The notes under the pieces: generated by a model | What the model was told of the DNA's origin: nothing | The model's database searches: none | What the model saw: only the letters and a program-made list of their open reading frames with translations | Shown: positions 26,982-35,600 of the stretch, piece by piece | Layout of the letters: each line of letters begins with the position of its first letter | Position numbering within the stretch: the first letter of the stretch is position 1 | Source of the DNA: Bacteroidota bacterium | Lineage (GTDB): Bacteria > Bacteroidota > Bacteroidia > 2-12-FULL-35-15 | Length of the DNA: 64,000 nucleotides | NCBI GenBank assembly: GCA_025963715.1 | Contig: JAOQAG010000022.1 | Location: 62,001-126,000 of the forward strand | Direction of reading: 5' to 3' | Translations under genes and position numbers: made by a program

Positions 26982-28032
26982 AATGTACTATTTGTTCGTT
27001 GAATTGCTCTTTGTCCTTGTCGTGAAAATCAATTTCTATTGGAATGTAAAAAATGGGGAGATCTTTCAACGCCTCTGCATATTCAGGGTTTTTCAGTCGC
27101 ATCGCATCCTTTTCCGTCGTCAATATAATTTTATTTGCGGCTGCAATATTATTAAATATTTTTTTAACATTCTCAATATCATTTCCGGTAAACCGGTGAT
27201 GATCCGGAAATTTCATCCGCTCCATGTTTTTTACCTTGTCTTTTAAGTAATATTCCAGCGATGAAGTATTGGCAATTCCCGTCAGCAGGATCATGGAATA
27301 ATTGCGCTCAAAATAAAATTCTTTGGAAAATGGATTTTTCTGCTCGCCGTTCAGCGGTAAAAAATCACCGTATTTAATGTACGAAAAATACACGCGTTGG
27401 TGTGGCATCGGCTTTAGTTCGCTGATCAGGCGTTTGCGCTCGATCGGCAATAAAATTTTCGGGCATTTTGTAACAATGATAATATCCGCACGGGTGGCAC
27501 CACTCCTGAATTCGCGCAGGCTGCCCGTAGGCACTACATAATCGTGCTTGTAAATTTTGCTGTAATCTGTTAATAACATTGATAATCCCGGATTTACCGC
27601 CCGGTGCTGAAAAGCATCATCCAGTAAAATAGCTTGCAGGGAAGGATAATTTTTTTGCAGCTGCTCAATTCCGTTTACCCGTTTTGCATCCACTGCCACG
27701 CGGATATTGCTGTATTTTCGCTTGAATTGTAAGGGTTCGTCGCCAATATCGTTTGCTGTAGTTTGGGTATCGGCCAATAGAAATCCTTTGGTTTTACGCC
27801 CGTAACCGCGACTGAGCGTAGCTACATAAAATTCCGTTTTTAATAAGCGCACCAAATACTCAATATGCGGCGTTTTGCCGGTTCCGCCCACGCATAAATT
27901 GCCGATGGAAATTACCGGAACCTCAAATTCCCTGGAGGAAAAGATGCCCCAGTCATACATTTTATTGCGCAATGCCAATACTATCCCGTAAAGGAATGAA
28001 ATAGGAAATGCAAGGATTCGTAAAAACTTCAT
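26938..28032 (-). CDS. lpxK: Tetraacyldisaccharide 4'-kinase
   Basis: 364 residues. LpxK phosphorylates the 4' position of the lipid A disaccharide at the inner membrane. A hydrophobic N-terminal helix (FLRILAFPISFLYGIVLALRN) is followed by the P-loop GNLCVGGTGKTP, then TLSRGYGRKTKG, DIGDEPLQ, LLDDAFQHR, and the late motifs TGIANTSSLEYYL, FPDHHRFT and TTEKDAMRL, all typical. The length is normal. Its 3' end overlaps the start of purine nucleoside phosphorylase by 44 bases. Confidence 0.96.
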   Translation of the reverse strand: MKFLRILAFPISFLYGIVLALRNKMYDWGIFSSREFEVPVISIGNLCVGGTGKTPHIEYLVRLLKTEFYVATLSRGYGRKTKGFLLADTQTTANDIGDEPLQFKRKYSNIRVAVDAKRVNGIEQLQKNYPSLQAILLDDAFQHRAVNPGLSMLLTDYSKIYKHDYVVPTGSLREFRSGATRADIIIVTKCPKILLPIERKRLISELKPMPHQRVYFSYIKYGDFLPLNGEQKNPFSKEFYFERNYSMILLTGIANTSSLEYYLKDKVKNMERMKFPDHHRFTGNDIENVKKIFNNIAAANKIILTTEKDAMRLKNPEYAEALKDLPIFYIPIEIDFHDKDKEQFNEQIVHYVRANQKYGSVYSK

Positions 28033-28078
28033 TGCTTAAAAATACAGTTTTTTTCAAATGAAGGAGTATTTCCTCTGA

Positions 28079-28108
28079 AGTCTTTAGTTGTTAGTACTGA
28101 CTGATGGT
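28079..28108. repeat. Degenerate 7-bp tandem repeat upstream of lpxK
   Basis: AAGTCTTT / AGTTGTT / AGTACTG / ACTGATGG: short, decayed period-7 tract in the 230-base spacer between divergent lpxK and the Nif3-like gene. Apart from the -7 box at 28240 I see nothing else in the spacer. Confidence 0.4.
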
Positions 28109-28239
28109 GCCGAAGTAAATTAGAATAAAGTTAAACAAACACAGAAAGCGCACAGATTAGTATATTAGTACAAATTGGTATTTGGTAGATCCATAGATTC
28201 GTAGTTTTATTCCTGTTCGCTATCTGTACAAGAGATTTG

Positions 28240-28247
28240 TATCTTTG
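28240..28247 (+). promoter_or_regulatory. -7 element upstream of the Nif3-like gene
   Basis: TATCTTTG, an exact TAnnTTTG match, 15 bases before the ATG at 28263. No clear -33 TTTG at 19-21 bases upstream. Confidence 0.5.
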
Positions 28248-28262
28248 TAAAAAAACGGATCC

Positions 28263-29357
28263 ATGCTTTTAAAAGAAATTACCGATCACCTCGAATCCAT
28301 TGCACCGCTTGCTTACCAGGAAAGTTATGACAATGCCGGGCTCATTTGCGGTTCGCCCGATATGGAGATTACGGCGGCCCTGATCTGCCTCGACAGTACG
28401 GAGGATGTGCTGGATGAAGCCATCGCCAGGGGTTGTAATCTTGTGATCGCGCATCACCCGATCGTATTTTCGGGCCTGAAAAAATTTAACGGTAAAAATT
28501 ACGTGGAGCGGGTCATTATTAAAGCCATCCGCAATAATATTGCGATTTACGCGGCACATACCAACCTGGATAATGTATCGAACGGTGTAAATGGCAAGAT
28601 CGCTGAAAAGCTGGGGCTAATCAACTGCTCGATCCTGGCACCGCAAAAGGGCGCCTTAAAAAAGCTGGTTGTTTTTAGCCCGGAAAGCGCTGCTGCAGAG
28701 GTGCGCGCTGCTTTATTTGCGGCAGGAGGAGGACAAATCGGCAATTATGACGAATGCAGCTTTAACAGCGATGGTACGGGCACTTTCCGGGCAAACGCCG
28801 GTGCTAATCCTTTTGTGGGGGAGATCGGAAAACAGCATCATGAAAAAGAAGTAAAAACGGAGGTAATTTATCTCGCACATTTGGAGGGAAAACTCCTGAA
28901 AGCCATGTTCAGCGTACACCCATACGAGGAAGTGGCTTATGATATTTTGCCGCTGGCAAACAGCAATCAATATGTGGGAAGCGGAATTATTGGGGAATTG
29001 ACTGCGGAAACTACTGAAATGGACTTTTTAGCCGGTTTAAAGTCGGTAATGAAGGCTCAATCGGTGCGTTATACTGCTTTGCGTGATAAAAAGGTGAAAA
29101 AGGTGGCTATTTGCGGTGGTTCGGGCAGTTTTTTACTGCCAAATGCGATTGGCGCCGGAGCGGATATTTTTGTAACTGCTGACTACAAATACCACCAGTT
29201 TTTTGATGCCGAAAATCGCATTGTTATTGCGGATATCGGGCATTATGAAAGTGAGCAGTTTACAAGCGAATTATTTTATGAGATTTTGAACAAAAAATTT
29301 AGTACATTTGCACTCCATTTGTCAAAAATCAATACAAATCCAATAAACTATTTATAA
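28263..29357 (+). CDS. Nif3-like dinuclear metal-centre protein (GCH type 2 homologue)
   Basis: 364 residues. The Nif3/YbgI family folds into toroidal hexamers with a two-metal site. Metal-ligand motifs are seen: VIAHHPIVFSG and AAHTNLDNV near the N-terminus, and DYKYHQFFDAE plus ADIGHYESEQ near the C-terminus. The middle ~120 residues (AEVRAALFAAGGGQIGNYDECSF..., VHPYEEVAYDI) form the CutA1-like insert found in the longer members. The biochemical role of the family is not settled; GTP cyclohydrolase activity has been claimed for some. The last ~15 residues overlap a promoter-like sequence for the next gene, whose start is 2 bases after this stop. Confidence 0.92.
   Translation: MLLKEITDHLESIAPLAYQESYDNAGLICGSPDMEITAALICLDSTEDVLDEAIARGCNLVIAHHPIVFSGLKKFNGKNYVERVIIKAIRNNIAIYAAHTNLDNVSNGVNGKIAEKLGLINCSILAPQKGALKKLVVFSPESAAAEVRAALFAAGGGQIGNYDECSFNSDGTGTFRANAGANPFVGEIGKQHHEKEVKTEVIYLAHLEGKLLKAMFSVHPYEEVAYDILPLANSNQYVGSGIIGELTAETTEMDFLAGLKSVMKAQSVRYTALRDKKVKKVAICGGSGSFLLPNAIGAGADIFVTADYKYHQFFDAENRIVIADIGHYESEQFTSELFYEILNKKFSTFALHLSKINTNPINYL
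29303..29310 (+). promoter_or_regulatory. Internal -7 promoter element inside the 3' end of the Nif3-like gene
   Basis: TACATTTG followed by CACTCC. The whole 14-mer TACATTTGCACTCC is identical to the tRNA-Glu promoter region at 39391-39404. A TTTG lies at 29285-29288, but with a 14-base spacer, shorter than the usual 19. It is 49 bases before the downstream gene's start. Confidence 0.55.
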
Positions 29358-29358
29358 G

Positions 29359-30126
29359 ATGGCAAAAACTAAAACTGACGATATTTCTGTAGAGGAAAAG
29401 TTAAGAACCTTGTTTGAATTGCAAGTAATTGATTCAAAAATCGACAAGATCAGAACTGTAAGAGGTGAATTGCCTTTAGAAGTAAGAGACCTTGAAGATA
29501 TTGTTGCAGGACTTGAAACCCGTACCAATAACCTGAGCGAAGAATTAAAAACGCTGGAAGAAGGCATTACTGAGAAAAAGAACGTAATGAAAGATGCAGC
29601 TGCATTGATCAAAAAATACGAAGCACAACAAGGTAAAGTACGTAACAACCGTGAGTACGATGCAATCACCAAAGAGATCGAGTTCCAGAACCTGGAGATC
29701 CAATTGGCTGAAAAACGTATTAAAGAATACAAAGCGAGCATTATTACCAAAAAAGAAATTATTGGTCAATCGGAAGAAGAATTAAAAGAAAGACAAAAAG
29801 ATCTGAAGCTGAAACAAAAAGAGCTGAACGAAATTGTTGCTGAAACTGAGAAAGAAGAAGAATCATTGTTGAAAAAATCAAAAGCTTCTGAAGCATTGAT
29901 CGAAGAGCGTTTATTAAATGCTTACAAACGGATCCGCGGAAACGTGATGAACGGTCTGGGTGTTGTAACTGTTCAGCGCGATGCTTGCGGTGGTTGCTTT
30001 AACAAAATCCCGCCTCAACGTCAATTGGACATCCGTACACACAAAAAAGTGATCGTATGTGAGCATTGCGGAAGAATTTTGGTAGATGCTGAAATTTTAA
30101 CCGGCAAAGTTGCTGAAAAGGCATAG
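29359..30126 (+). CDS. Coiled-coil zinc-ribbon protein (DUF164-type C4 zinc ribbon)
   Basis: 255 residues. From about 15 to 190 it is an almost unbroken coiled coil (for example LELQVIDSKIDKIRT, EKRIKEYKASIITKKE, KLKQKELNEIVAETEKEEE). The C-terminus is a C4 zinc ribbon, with DACGGC and VCEHCGRI as the two Cys pairs. Members of this family are widespread and bind zinc and nucleic acid; a precise role is not agreed. It is almost always next to the Nif3-like gene in bacteria, as here (2-base gap), which suggests shared function. Confidence 0.9.
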   Translation: MAKTKTDDISVEEKLRTLFELQVIDSKIDKIRTVRGELPLEVRDLEDIVAGLETRTNNLSEELKTLEEGITEKKNVMKDAAALIKKYEAQQGKVRNNREYDAITKEIEFQNLEIQLAEKRIKEYKASIITKKEIIGQSEEELKERQKDLKLKQKELNEIVAETEKEEESLLKKSKASEALIEERLLNAYKRIRGNVMNGLGVVTVQRDACGGCFNKIPPQRQLDIRTHKKVIVCEHCGRILVDAEILTGKVAEKA

Positions 30127-30146
30127 TCATCAAAAAATAATTTTAG

Positions 30147-30178
30147 AAAGAGCGTTCATGTTGAACGCTCTTTTTTTT
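30147..30178 (+). terminator. Terminator after the zinc-ribbon gene
   Basis: Stem AAAGAGCGTTCA (30147-30158) with TGAACGCTCTTT (30162-30173), 3-base loop, then more T to 30178. Confidence 0.92.
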
Positions 30179-30198
30179 GCTGAAAAATAAAAAAATCA

Positions 30199-30617
30199 AC
30201 CACATAAGGCACAAAGAAAACATAAGGAGAGGCGTGTTGCTGTGTGTTTCTTTAAGTTATTGATATTGTCTATCTCGACTCCGCTCGATATGACAGTTGA
30301 TGATCCGTTTCCATTTTTTTGTTAGAGTGTTTGTCAGTTCGAGCGGAGTCGAGATGGGGCGTGTGTAAACTCGTTGGATGCTACGCCCAACAGATCGGAG
30401 AAAGTCGCCACAGATTCACAGATAAAAAAGCGATGAAAAATTACACAGATAAAATCGCAAAGCGATTTATCTGTGTAATCGATTTTAAGTAAAAAAATCT
30501 GTGAATCTGTGGCTTTGTTGGGTTGTGTTCTTTCTTCGTTGGGCGTAGCGTGCCACCCAACAAACTATTCCTGAACAGAAGCTTCGTGTTCTCCGTGTTC
30601 TTCGTGCCTTAGTGGTA
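30199..30617. repeat. Block of nested palindromic intergenic repeats
   Basis: The 563-base spacer 30127-30689 holds no gene. Outermost, ACCACATAAGGCACAAAGA (30199-30217) faces TCTTCGTGCCTTAGTGGT (30599-30616). Inside: ATCTCGACTCCGCTCGA (30272-30288) faces TCGAGCGGAGTCGAGAT (30339-30355); GTTGGATGCTACGCCCAAC (30373-30391) faces GTTGGGCGTAGC...CCCAAC (30538-30559). Innermost, GCCACAGATTCACAGAT (30407-30423) faces its complement ending at 30512, around a hairpin of TTACACAGATAAAATCGC (30441-30458) with GCGATTTATCTGTGTAA (30462-30478). These are several common dispersed repeat types stacked together. Confidence 0.85.
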
Positions 30618-30634
30618 AAAAAAATCGCCTCAAA

Positions 30635-30676
30635 AAAAGCCCTGCCGGAATTTAATCCAACAGGGCTTTTATAAAT
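30635..30676 (-). terminator. Terminator of the gene at 30690-31721
   Basis: AAAAGCCCTG (30635-30644) pairs with CAGGGCTTTT (30661-30670), with a partly paired 16-base interior. Read on the minus strand it is followed by seven T. Confidence 0.8.
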
Positions 30677-30689
30677 TGTATTCCTGAAA

Positions 30690-31721
30690 TTATTTCGATT
30701 TCGGCACCTGCTTGTCTAAAAAGCTAGCAACGCTGGTGTTCCATTTGTTCAGTAAGTTTGTCCTGTTTGTATTCAACTCGTTGTTCACGGCGTTATAGTC
30801 GTTCGAAGCTTTGTTAAAATCATTTACGGCTGTATTATAAGAATCCACATCTTCCTTTGTTCTTGATTTTGCATCCTTTGCATCCATCGCTGCTTTGATC
30901 TTATCGAAGTTCTCTTTTTTAACTGCAAAATTCACGATTACCGGGATCTTTGCTGTCGCTTCTTTTTTGTAGAACTCCAGCATGTCTTTACAAGCAAGCT
31001 TTAAGGTATTATCGCCTTTAAATGCTTTCATTGTATCCAGCTTTGCCAAACCTTCATCAGAAACTTTTGCAAGCGCATCCGCATTTTGTTTCAGTGCATT
31101 TACATCGTTCTTATTCAAAGCATCGATCATGTACATTTCCTGTTTGTATGCTTTAAAAAAGATCAGGTAAGGTACATTGTAGTATTTAAAAGCCGCACCG
31201 GCGATCTTTAAATTTTTCTCCAATTTATCTTCATTCTCCGTCAGCGTGATGCCATGCTTTTTTGCGAAATCTTTGTATTGCACATCAATCATTTCACCGG
31301 AAGCATCCAGCTTGTGATTTGCTTTTTCCTGCGCCAGCAAATATGCTTCCATCGCATCATACGACTGTTCGGCGATATCTTCCATGTCCACGATCTTGGC
31401 GTAATCGTAATTGATCACGTTGTAGCTCAATGTAAGAAAAGCAAGCACCGAATCTTTCAACGTATTATCGCCTTCAAAAGCGCCCATGCCTTTGATCTTC
31501 GTTTGTGCATCCTTGTTGGATTTTAACACATCTTTTCTCCTGTTCTCTACTTTGCGCGCGCTTTTTCCATGTGCAACCGCACTTGTATAATCCCACATGT
31601 CTGCGGAAATATCTTTGAATTCTTTTGACATTTTGTCCATGTAGTCACCGGCAGACTGAGCAAAGCCGGAAACGCTGAAAAGTGCAATCATGACAATTGT
31701 CAGCAGAGTAGTTTTTTTCAT
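30690..31721 (-). CDS. Secreted helical protein with an internal duplication, function unknown
   Basis: 343 residues with a signal peptide (MKKTTLLTIVMIALFSVSGFAQ). The mature protein is Lys/Asp/Ala-rich and helical. It has two related halves: GAFEGDNTLKD at 80-90 and KAFKGDNTLKL at 232-242, each after a Lys-rich helix and before a hydrophobic helix. The last 80 residues form a long charged coiled coil with N-rich heptads (NDFNKASNDYNAVNNELN). No cysteine-based or enzymatic motif. The predicted location is periplasmic; the two-lobed helical layout resembles bacterial substrate- or peptide-binding helical proteins, but this is only a guess. It is downstream of prc on the same strand (24-base gap), so it may be in the same operon. 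Confidence 0.75.
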   Translation of the reverse strand: MKKTTLLTIVMIALFSVSGFAQSAGDYMDKMSKEFKDISADMWDYTSAVAHGKSARKVENRRKDVLKSNKDAQTKIKGMGAFEGDNTLKDSVLAFLTLSYNVINYDYAKIVDMEDIAEQSYDAMEAYLLAQEKANHKLDASGEMIDVQYKDFAKKHGITLTENEDKLEKNLKIAGAAFKYYNVPYLIFFKAYKQEMYMIDALNKNDVNALKQNADALAKVSDEGLAKLDTMKAFKGDNTLKLACKDMLEFYKKEATAKIPVIVNFAVKKENFDKIKAAMDAKDAKSRTKEDVDSYNTAVNDFNKASNDYNAVNNELNTNRTNLLNKWNTSVASFLDKQVPKSK

Positions 31722-31745
31722 TTGTAGATAAATTTAGTAGTGGTT

Positions 31746-33902
31746 TTATTGAGTTTTGCCAAAAGTAATTAAATCTTTTAATACGAAGTAAACTTCCTCA
31801 ATATATATATCTTCCCTGATCGTTTTCAGTGATCGCTCATTGATCTCTTTGCCGGACTCGTCAAAGTTATTCAGCTTTTGATCATAGGCGTTGTTGGTTA
31901 CCGTAAACGTGGTGGTTGAATCGTATAAATTCTTTTCCATGTCATCCAGTAATTGCTGCGTTACCTTTTCATTCTTCTTAAAGAATTGTGGGTTCAGGAT
32001 GTATTTTTCTTCCACGGTTGCCTGCTGGCTCAGTGAATCATTGATCTTTTTTAAGCGTACATAATTCGGGTTGTTCTGCAGGCGGCTTTCGCTTTTTTGC
32101 TTCAATGCAGCCACAGGCAATGCCGGAAGCGGCGTATACATTACCTTTTTTGAAATGCTGTCGTTGGAGAGTGCAAATTCATTTGATGCTTCTTTGTACT
32201 CCTCATAAAAATAAGGCTCCAGTAAATTTACATCCGGTGAAACACCGCGTTTCTGATGTGTGGCATTTGTTACGCGGTAAAAACCTTCCGTAGTGATTTT
32301 AATATAACCCAGCTTGCTGGTTTTTCCGCCTAATGCGCCTGCCATAATTTCGGGCAGCGTGTATGTTGTGTCCAGCGGGATAATCACCTGCCCGGTTGCC
32401 TTACCATAGGTGGAGCTTCCAACGATCACCGCCCTGTTATAATCCTGCAGCGATGCAGCAAAAATTTCCGAGGCCGAAGCACTCAGCCCGTTTACTAAAA
32501 TTACCAAAGGGCCGCTGTACGCTGTACCGCGATTAAAATCTTTCAGCAGGTAAGGTTTTTCGTTCCGTGATTTGTAAATGCACAAAGGTCCTTCATCAAT
32601 AAATAATCCGCTTAAGCCGATGGCTTCCTCCACCGATCCGCCGCCATTGTAGCGCAGATCCAGCACCAGGCCTTCCACATTTTCTTCCTGTAATTTTTCA
32701 ATTTCTTTTGCTACGTCGTTTGCGCATCCGAGCGGAGTTTTATTTTCAAACTCGGTATAAAAACTCGGAAGCGAAATGTACCCCAGCTTTTTATCGCCGT
32801 TTAAAATGTAGCTCTTTACTGTATTTTCTTCCGAGCGGACCTTCGATTTGATCAGCACCACATCCTTGATCTCCCCGTTGCTTTTGCGTACGGTAAATTC
32901 CGCCTGGTTGTCACTGAATGCCGCCATCTCGTCCATTGCCTCATCCGCGCTCAGCGATGTAAGATCAATCTCCTTTCCGTGCTCCGGTTTGATTTTTAGC
33001 ACCACATCGCTTTTGTGCAGCTGATTGGATTTCCAGGCCGAACCACCCGGTGTTAAGTAGGTGATCTCGATCTCTCCATTCTCGTTCTCATCAAAATAAA
33101 AACCGAAGGTCAGCTCATTTGTGGAGAGCATGGCTTCAAAATTTTGTTTTTCCGTTGCCGAAAAAAAAGAGGAATGCGGATCATAAACGGAGATCAGCTT
33201 ATTCACATACTGCGACGCCATGTAATCGCTGTAACCACCGGCATGCTCTGTAATACGCTTGATTATGCGTTTGTTGCGCAGTGCTGTTTTTTTGCGTGCT
33301 TCCGGTTCTTTTACAAGGATGTTTTTTATCTCTTCCGAGAACGGATCTTTGTCTTCATCCGTTGGTGTGTACAGGTATTTTAAGGTTTGGTATTTCAGGT
33401 ATTTTGTCCAGCGTTTTACCAGCTCTTTTTCATTGGCCGGATAATTTGTTTCTGTTTGTTTACTGCGAAAAAAGATCGTGTCCTTTTCATTAAAATCAAA
33501 AGGTTTGTTTGTGATGAATGTAATGATGCTATCCGCGCGGTTCAGCCTTTTGAGATACAGATCGGAGATCGCCGTTAGGTAATGAACCGATTTGTTCTTT
33601 ATTTCATCATCGATCTTTGAATCCCAGCTTTTTAATTCAGCAATGTCTGCTTTTGTAAAATAAATCCCCGAAGGATCAAGCGCTTTTATAAACTCTTTAT
33701 TTATTTTTTGCGATAAGTCATCATTCATCATCTGCGGTTTATAATGGTATTTGTCGAGTACTTTATACGTCATAAAAGCCTGCTCTGCGTGTGTTTTATC
33801 AACTTCGGGCTGCGCAGTCAAAAAAGAAGAACCGGTAATCAGAAAGGAAAAGAAAAAAATACCTGCTTTTTTTTGCAGGCTGTTCAGGAGTAGATTGATC
33901 AT
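31746..33902 (-). CDS. prc: C-terminal processing (tail-specific) protease, S41A
   Basis: 718 residues from the ATG at 33902 (MINLLLNSLQKKAGIFFFSFLI..., a good signal peptide); an ATG at 33950 adds 16 residues that spoil it. Prc is a periplasmic protease that cuts proteins from exposed C-termini. Domains: N-terminal helical region (to about 240), PDZ (about 240-350, LTPGGSAWKSNQL), and the S41 protease core with LVLDLRYNGGGS, GLSASASEIFA (nucleophile Ser near 472) and SSTYGKATGQ (general-base Lys near 498). The C-terminal DUF3340-like part is present. Ser/Lys spacing of about 26 fits E. coli Prc. Confidence 0.94.
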   Translation of the reverse strand: MINLLLNSLQKKAGIFFFSFLITGSSFLTAQPEVDKTHAEQAFMTYKVLDKYHYKPQMMNDDLSQKINKEFIKALDPSGIYFTKADIAELKSWDSKIDDEIKNKSVHYLTAISDLYLKRLNRADSIITFITNKPFDFNEKDTIFFRSKQTETNYPANEKELVKRWTKYLKYQTLKYLYTPTDEDKDPFSEEIKNILVKEPEARKKTALRNKRIIKRITEHAGGYSDYMASQYVNKLISVYDPHSSFFSATEKQNFEAMLSTNELTFGFYFDENENGEIEITYLTPGGSAWKSNQLHKSDVVLKIKPEHGKEIDLTSLSADEAMDEMAAFSDNQAEFTVRKSNGEIKDVVLIKSKVRSEENTVKSYILNGDKKLGYISLPSFYTEFENKTPLGCANDVAKEIEKLQEENVEGLVLDLRYNGGGSVEEAIGLSGLFIDEGPLCIYKSRNEKPYLLKDFNRGTAYSGPLVILVNGLSASASEIFAASLQDYNRAVIVGSSTYGKATGQVIIPLDTTYTLPEIMAGALGGKTSKLGYIKITTEGFYRVTNATHQKRGVSPDVNLLEPYFYEEYKEASNEFALSNDSISKKVMYTPLPALPVAALKQKSESRLQNNPNYVRLKKINDSLSQQATVEEKYILNPQFFKKNEKVTQQLLDDMEKNLYDSTTTFTVTNNAYDQKLNNFDESGKEINERSLKTIREDIYIEEVYFVLKDLITFGKTQ

Positions 33903-34075
33903 TGATGAGATTATTTCTGCAAAAATAGGAAATATGCGCAGATGGAACATTTTAATTTAAGATCACATAAGACTATAAATATTCGGAAACGCGTTTCTCG
34001 TGAACCAACAAACTACTAAATAAAAACAGTTGCTGCACCCAACTTTCTTTTGCCTTAGTGGTAAAAAATATGCTA

Positions 34076-34110
34076 AAATAAAAACGCCTCCCTGAGATCA
34101 GAAAGGCGCT
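34076..34110 (-). terminator. Weak terminator of the FadL-like gene
   Basis: Short stem CGCCT (34085-34089) with AGGCG (34104-34108), followed on the minus strand by TTTTTATTTT. Just beside it, at 34050-34068, lies another copy of the GCCTTAGTGGTAAAAA repeat word seen at 30606. Confidence 0.55.
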
Positions 34111-34133
34111 TATTATATAAATAAATAGTTCAA

Positions 34134-35579
34134 TTAAAACCGTACACCACCAGTCAGCATAAAGCTGGAGCTTTTGTAATTGCCTTGCACGGCTGTGGTA
34201 AGCGATGGATCGTATACGTAATTGTATTCGCGGTACATGGTAAGTACGTAAGCAAAATCAAGGAAAAAATTGTTATGTCTGTAACCCACACCTGCCGTAT
34301 AGCTGTTGCGTGCAGCGGTTTCGTTTTCGCCGTTGCGGAACGGACTTCCATACAATGCATATCCTAAACGGAAAGCAAACGGATCGAAACGGATCTCGCC
34401 ACCAACACGGATATTGCCGGTTGAATTATATTTGGTGCGGATGGTTGAATTTACATCGCTGAATACTTCCGGTGAAGAATGTAATCTGGCGGTGCTGTAA
34501 TCCACATATTCGTATTCTGCGTTAAGCACTGCTATTTTATTGATCACAAATCCAACGCTTCCGATCGCTCTGAAAGGAGTTGTAACCGTATAATCAAAAC
34601 GTCCTTCTGCGGAAGCTGTATCGTAAGTGACGCCGCCTCCCAGATCCGACTGCATGGTGCTGCTGTATACATCCGACATGCTGAGTACGGTAGGTGTGTG
34701 AATGGCAGCTCCTAAACGTAACCAATCGGTAGGTTTCACAATTACACCTACTTTAAAGTTGAGTCCTTTCCCTTTGCTGGTAAGGTTTTGTGTATAGTTG
34801 AATGAATTAAAATTTGCAATGGTATCTTTTAAATCGGTTTCGGAATACTCATTTACTTCTTCATAACGCGCATTTACATACCCGATGGTAGCACCGATCA
34901 GAAATTTGTCTTTGTAATTGGCACCAAAGCTAAAAAACGTTTCACCCATCGAGCCTTTTGATTGTATTGACCGTTGCTGGTATTCGCCGTAATGCGGGAT
35001 CACGTGATTGTATTGCAGATCGCTGGTAGTATCCGCAGGATTGATCAGGTAGGTATACCATGCGAGGCCGGTTGAGAACTGGTCAAATTCCGAAGGATCA
35101 TGTCCGTTTGCATTGTTAACAAACACATCCAGCAGGGAACTGTTTGTATTATAGCCCTGCACGCTGGAACGTGTCTGAAAGTTATTGGTGCGGTTGTAAC
35201 CAAATCCAAAGTTCACATTTTGCCAGCCGCTGGAATTGTCTTTTAAATTAGCGGTTGCCACTAAGCCGATGTTGCCAAGGTTGAAATTTAGCTTGCCATC
35301 GTCGGCAGTGCTGCCATTGTATGTGGAGGTTGTTTTTTGTGCGAAGATGGAAGGGGTGATCGACAATTCTGTTTTTTTGAAAACAGCGATCCCCGCAGGG
35401 TTAAAGCTTAGCGTGGAGATATCACCACCCAAAGCACCCATGGATCCTGCCATGGAAGCAAACCTGGCTGTTCCGCCAAATGTAAGCTGTGAGTAGCGCA
35501 TGGCATCAATGTCGTTTTGAGCAACCGATGCGTACGCGCATACCATTCCTATTCCTAATATTAAGATTCGTTTTTGCAT
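34134..35579 (-). CDS. OmpP1/FadL-family outer-membrane protein
   Basis: 481 residues. Signal peptide (MQKRILILGIGMVCAYASVAQ), then the family start: a short hatch with FGGTARFASMAGSMGALGGD, STLSFNPAGIAVFKKTE. The rest is a long beta-barrel (LNFNLGNIGLVATANL, FGFGYNRTNNF, GLNFKVGVIVKPTDWLRLGAAIHTP, RLGYALYGSPF) and ends in MLTGGVRF, with the terminal Phe expected for barrel insertion. FadL-type proteins let hydrophobic molecules cross the outer membrane; the substrate cannot be told. It is 21 bases after the Tyr/Gly-rich lipoprotein gene on the same strand. Confidence 0.92.
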   Translation of the reverse strand: MQKRILILGIGMVCAYASVAQNDIDAMRYSQLTFGGTARFASMAGSMGALGGDISTLSFNPAGIAVFKKTELSITPSIFAQKTTSTYNGSTADDGKLNFNLGNIGLVATANLKDNSSGWQNVNFGFGYNRTNNFQTRSSVQGYNTNSSLLDVFVNNANGHDPSEFDQFSTGLAWYTYLINPADTTSDLQYNHVIPHYGEYQQRSIQSKGSMGETFFSFGANYKDKFLIGATIGYVNARYEEVNEYSETDLKDTIANFNSFNYTQNLTSKGKGLNFKVGVIVKPTDWLRLGAAIHTPTVLSMSDVYSSTMQSDLGGGVTYDTASAEGRFDYTVTTPFRAIGSVGFVINKIAVLNAEYEYVDYSTARLHSSPEVFSDVNSTIRTKYNSTGNIRVGGEIRFDPFAFRLGYALYGSPFRNGENETAARNSYTAGVGYRHNNFFLDFAYVLTMYREYNYVYDPSLTTAVQGNYKSSSFMLTGGVRF

Positions 35580-35600
35580 GATTTCTAAAGCTTAAAAAAA

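Noticed and set aside
30199-30617. CRISPR array
   Set aside because: The repeats are few, in inverted order, of different sequences and without regular spacers; no cas genes nearby.
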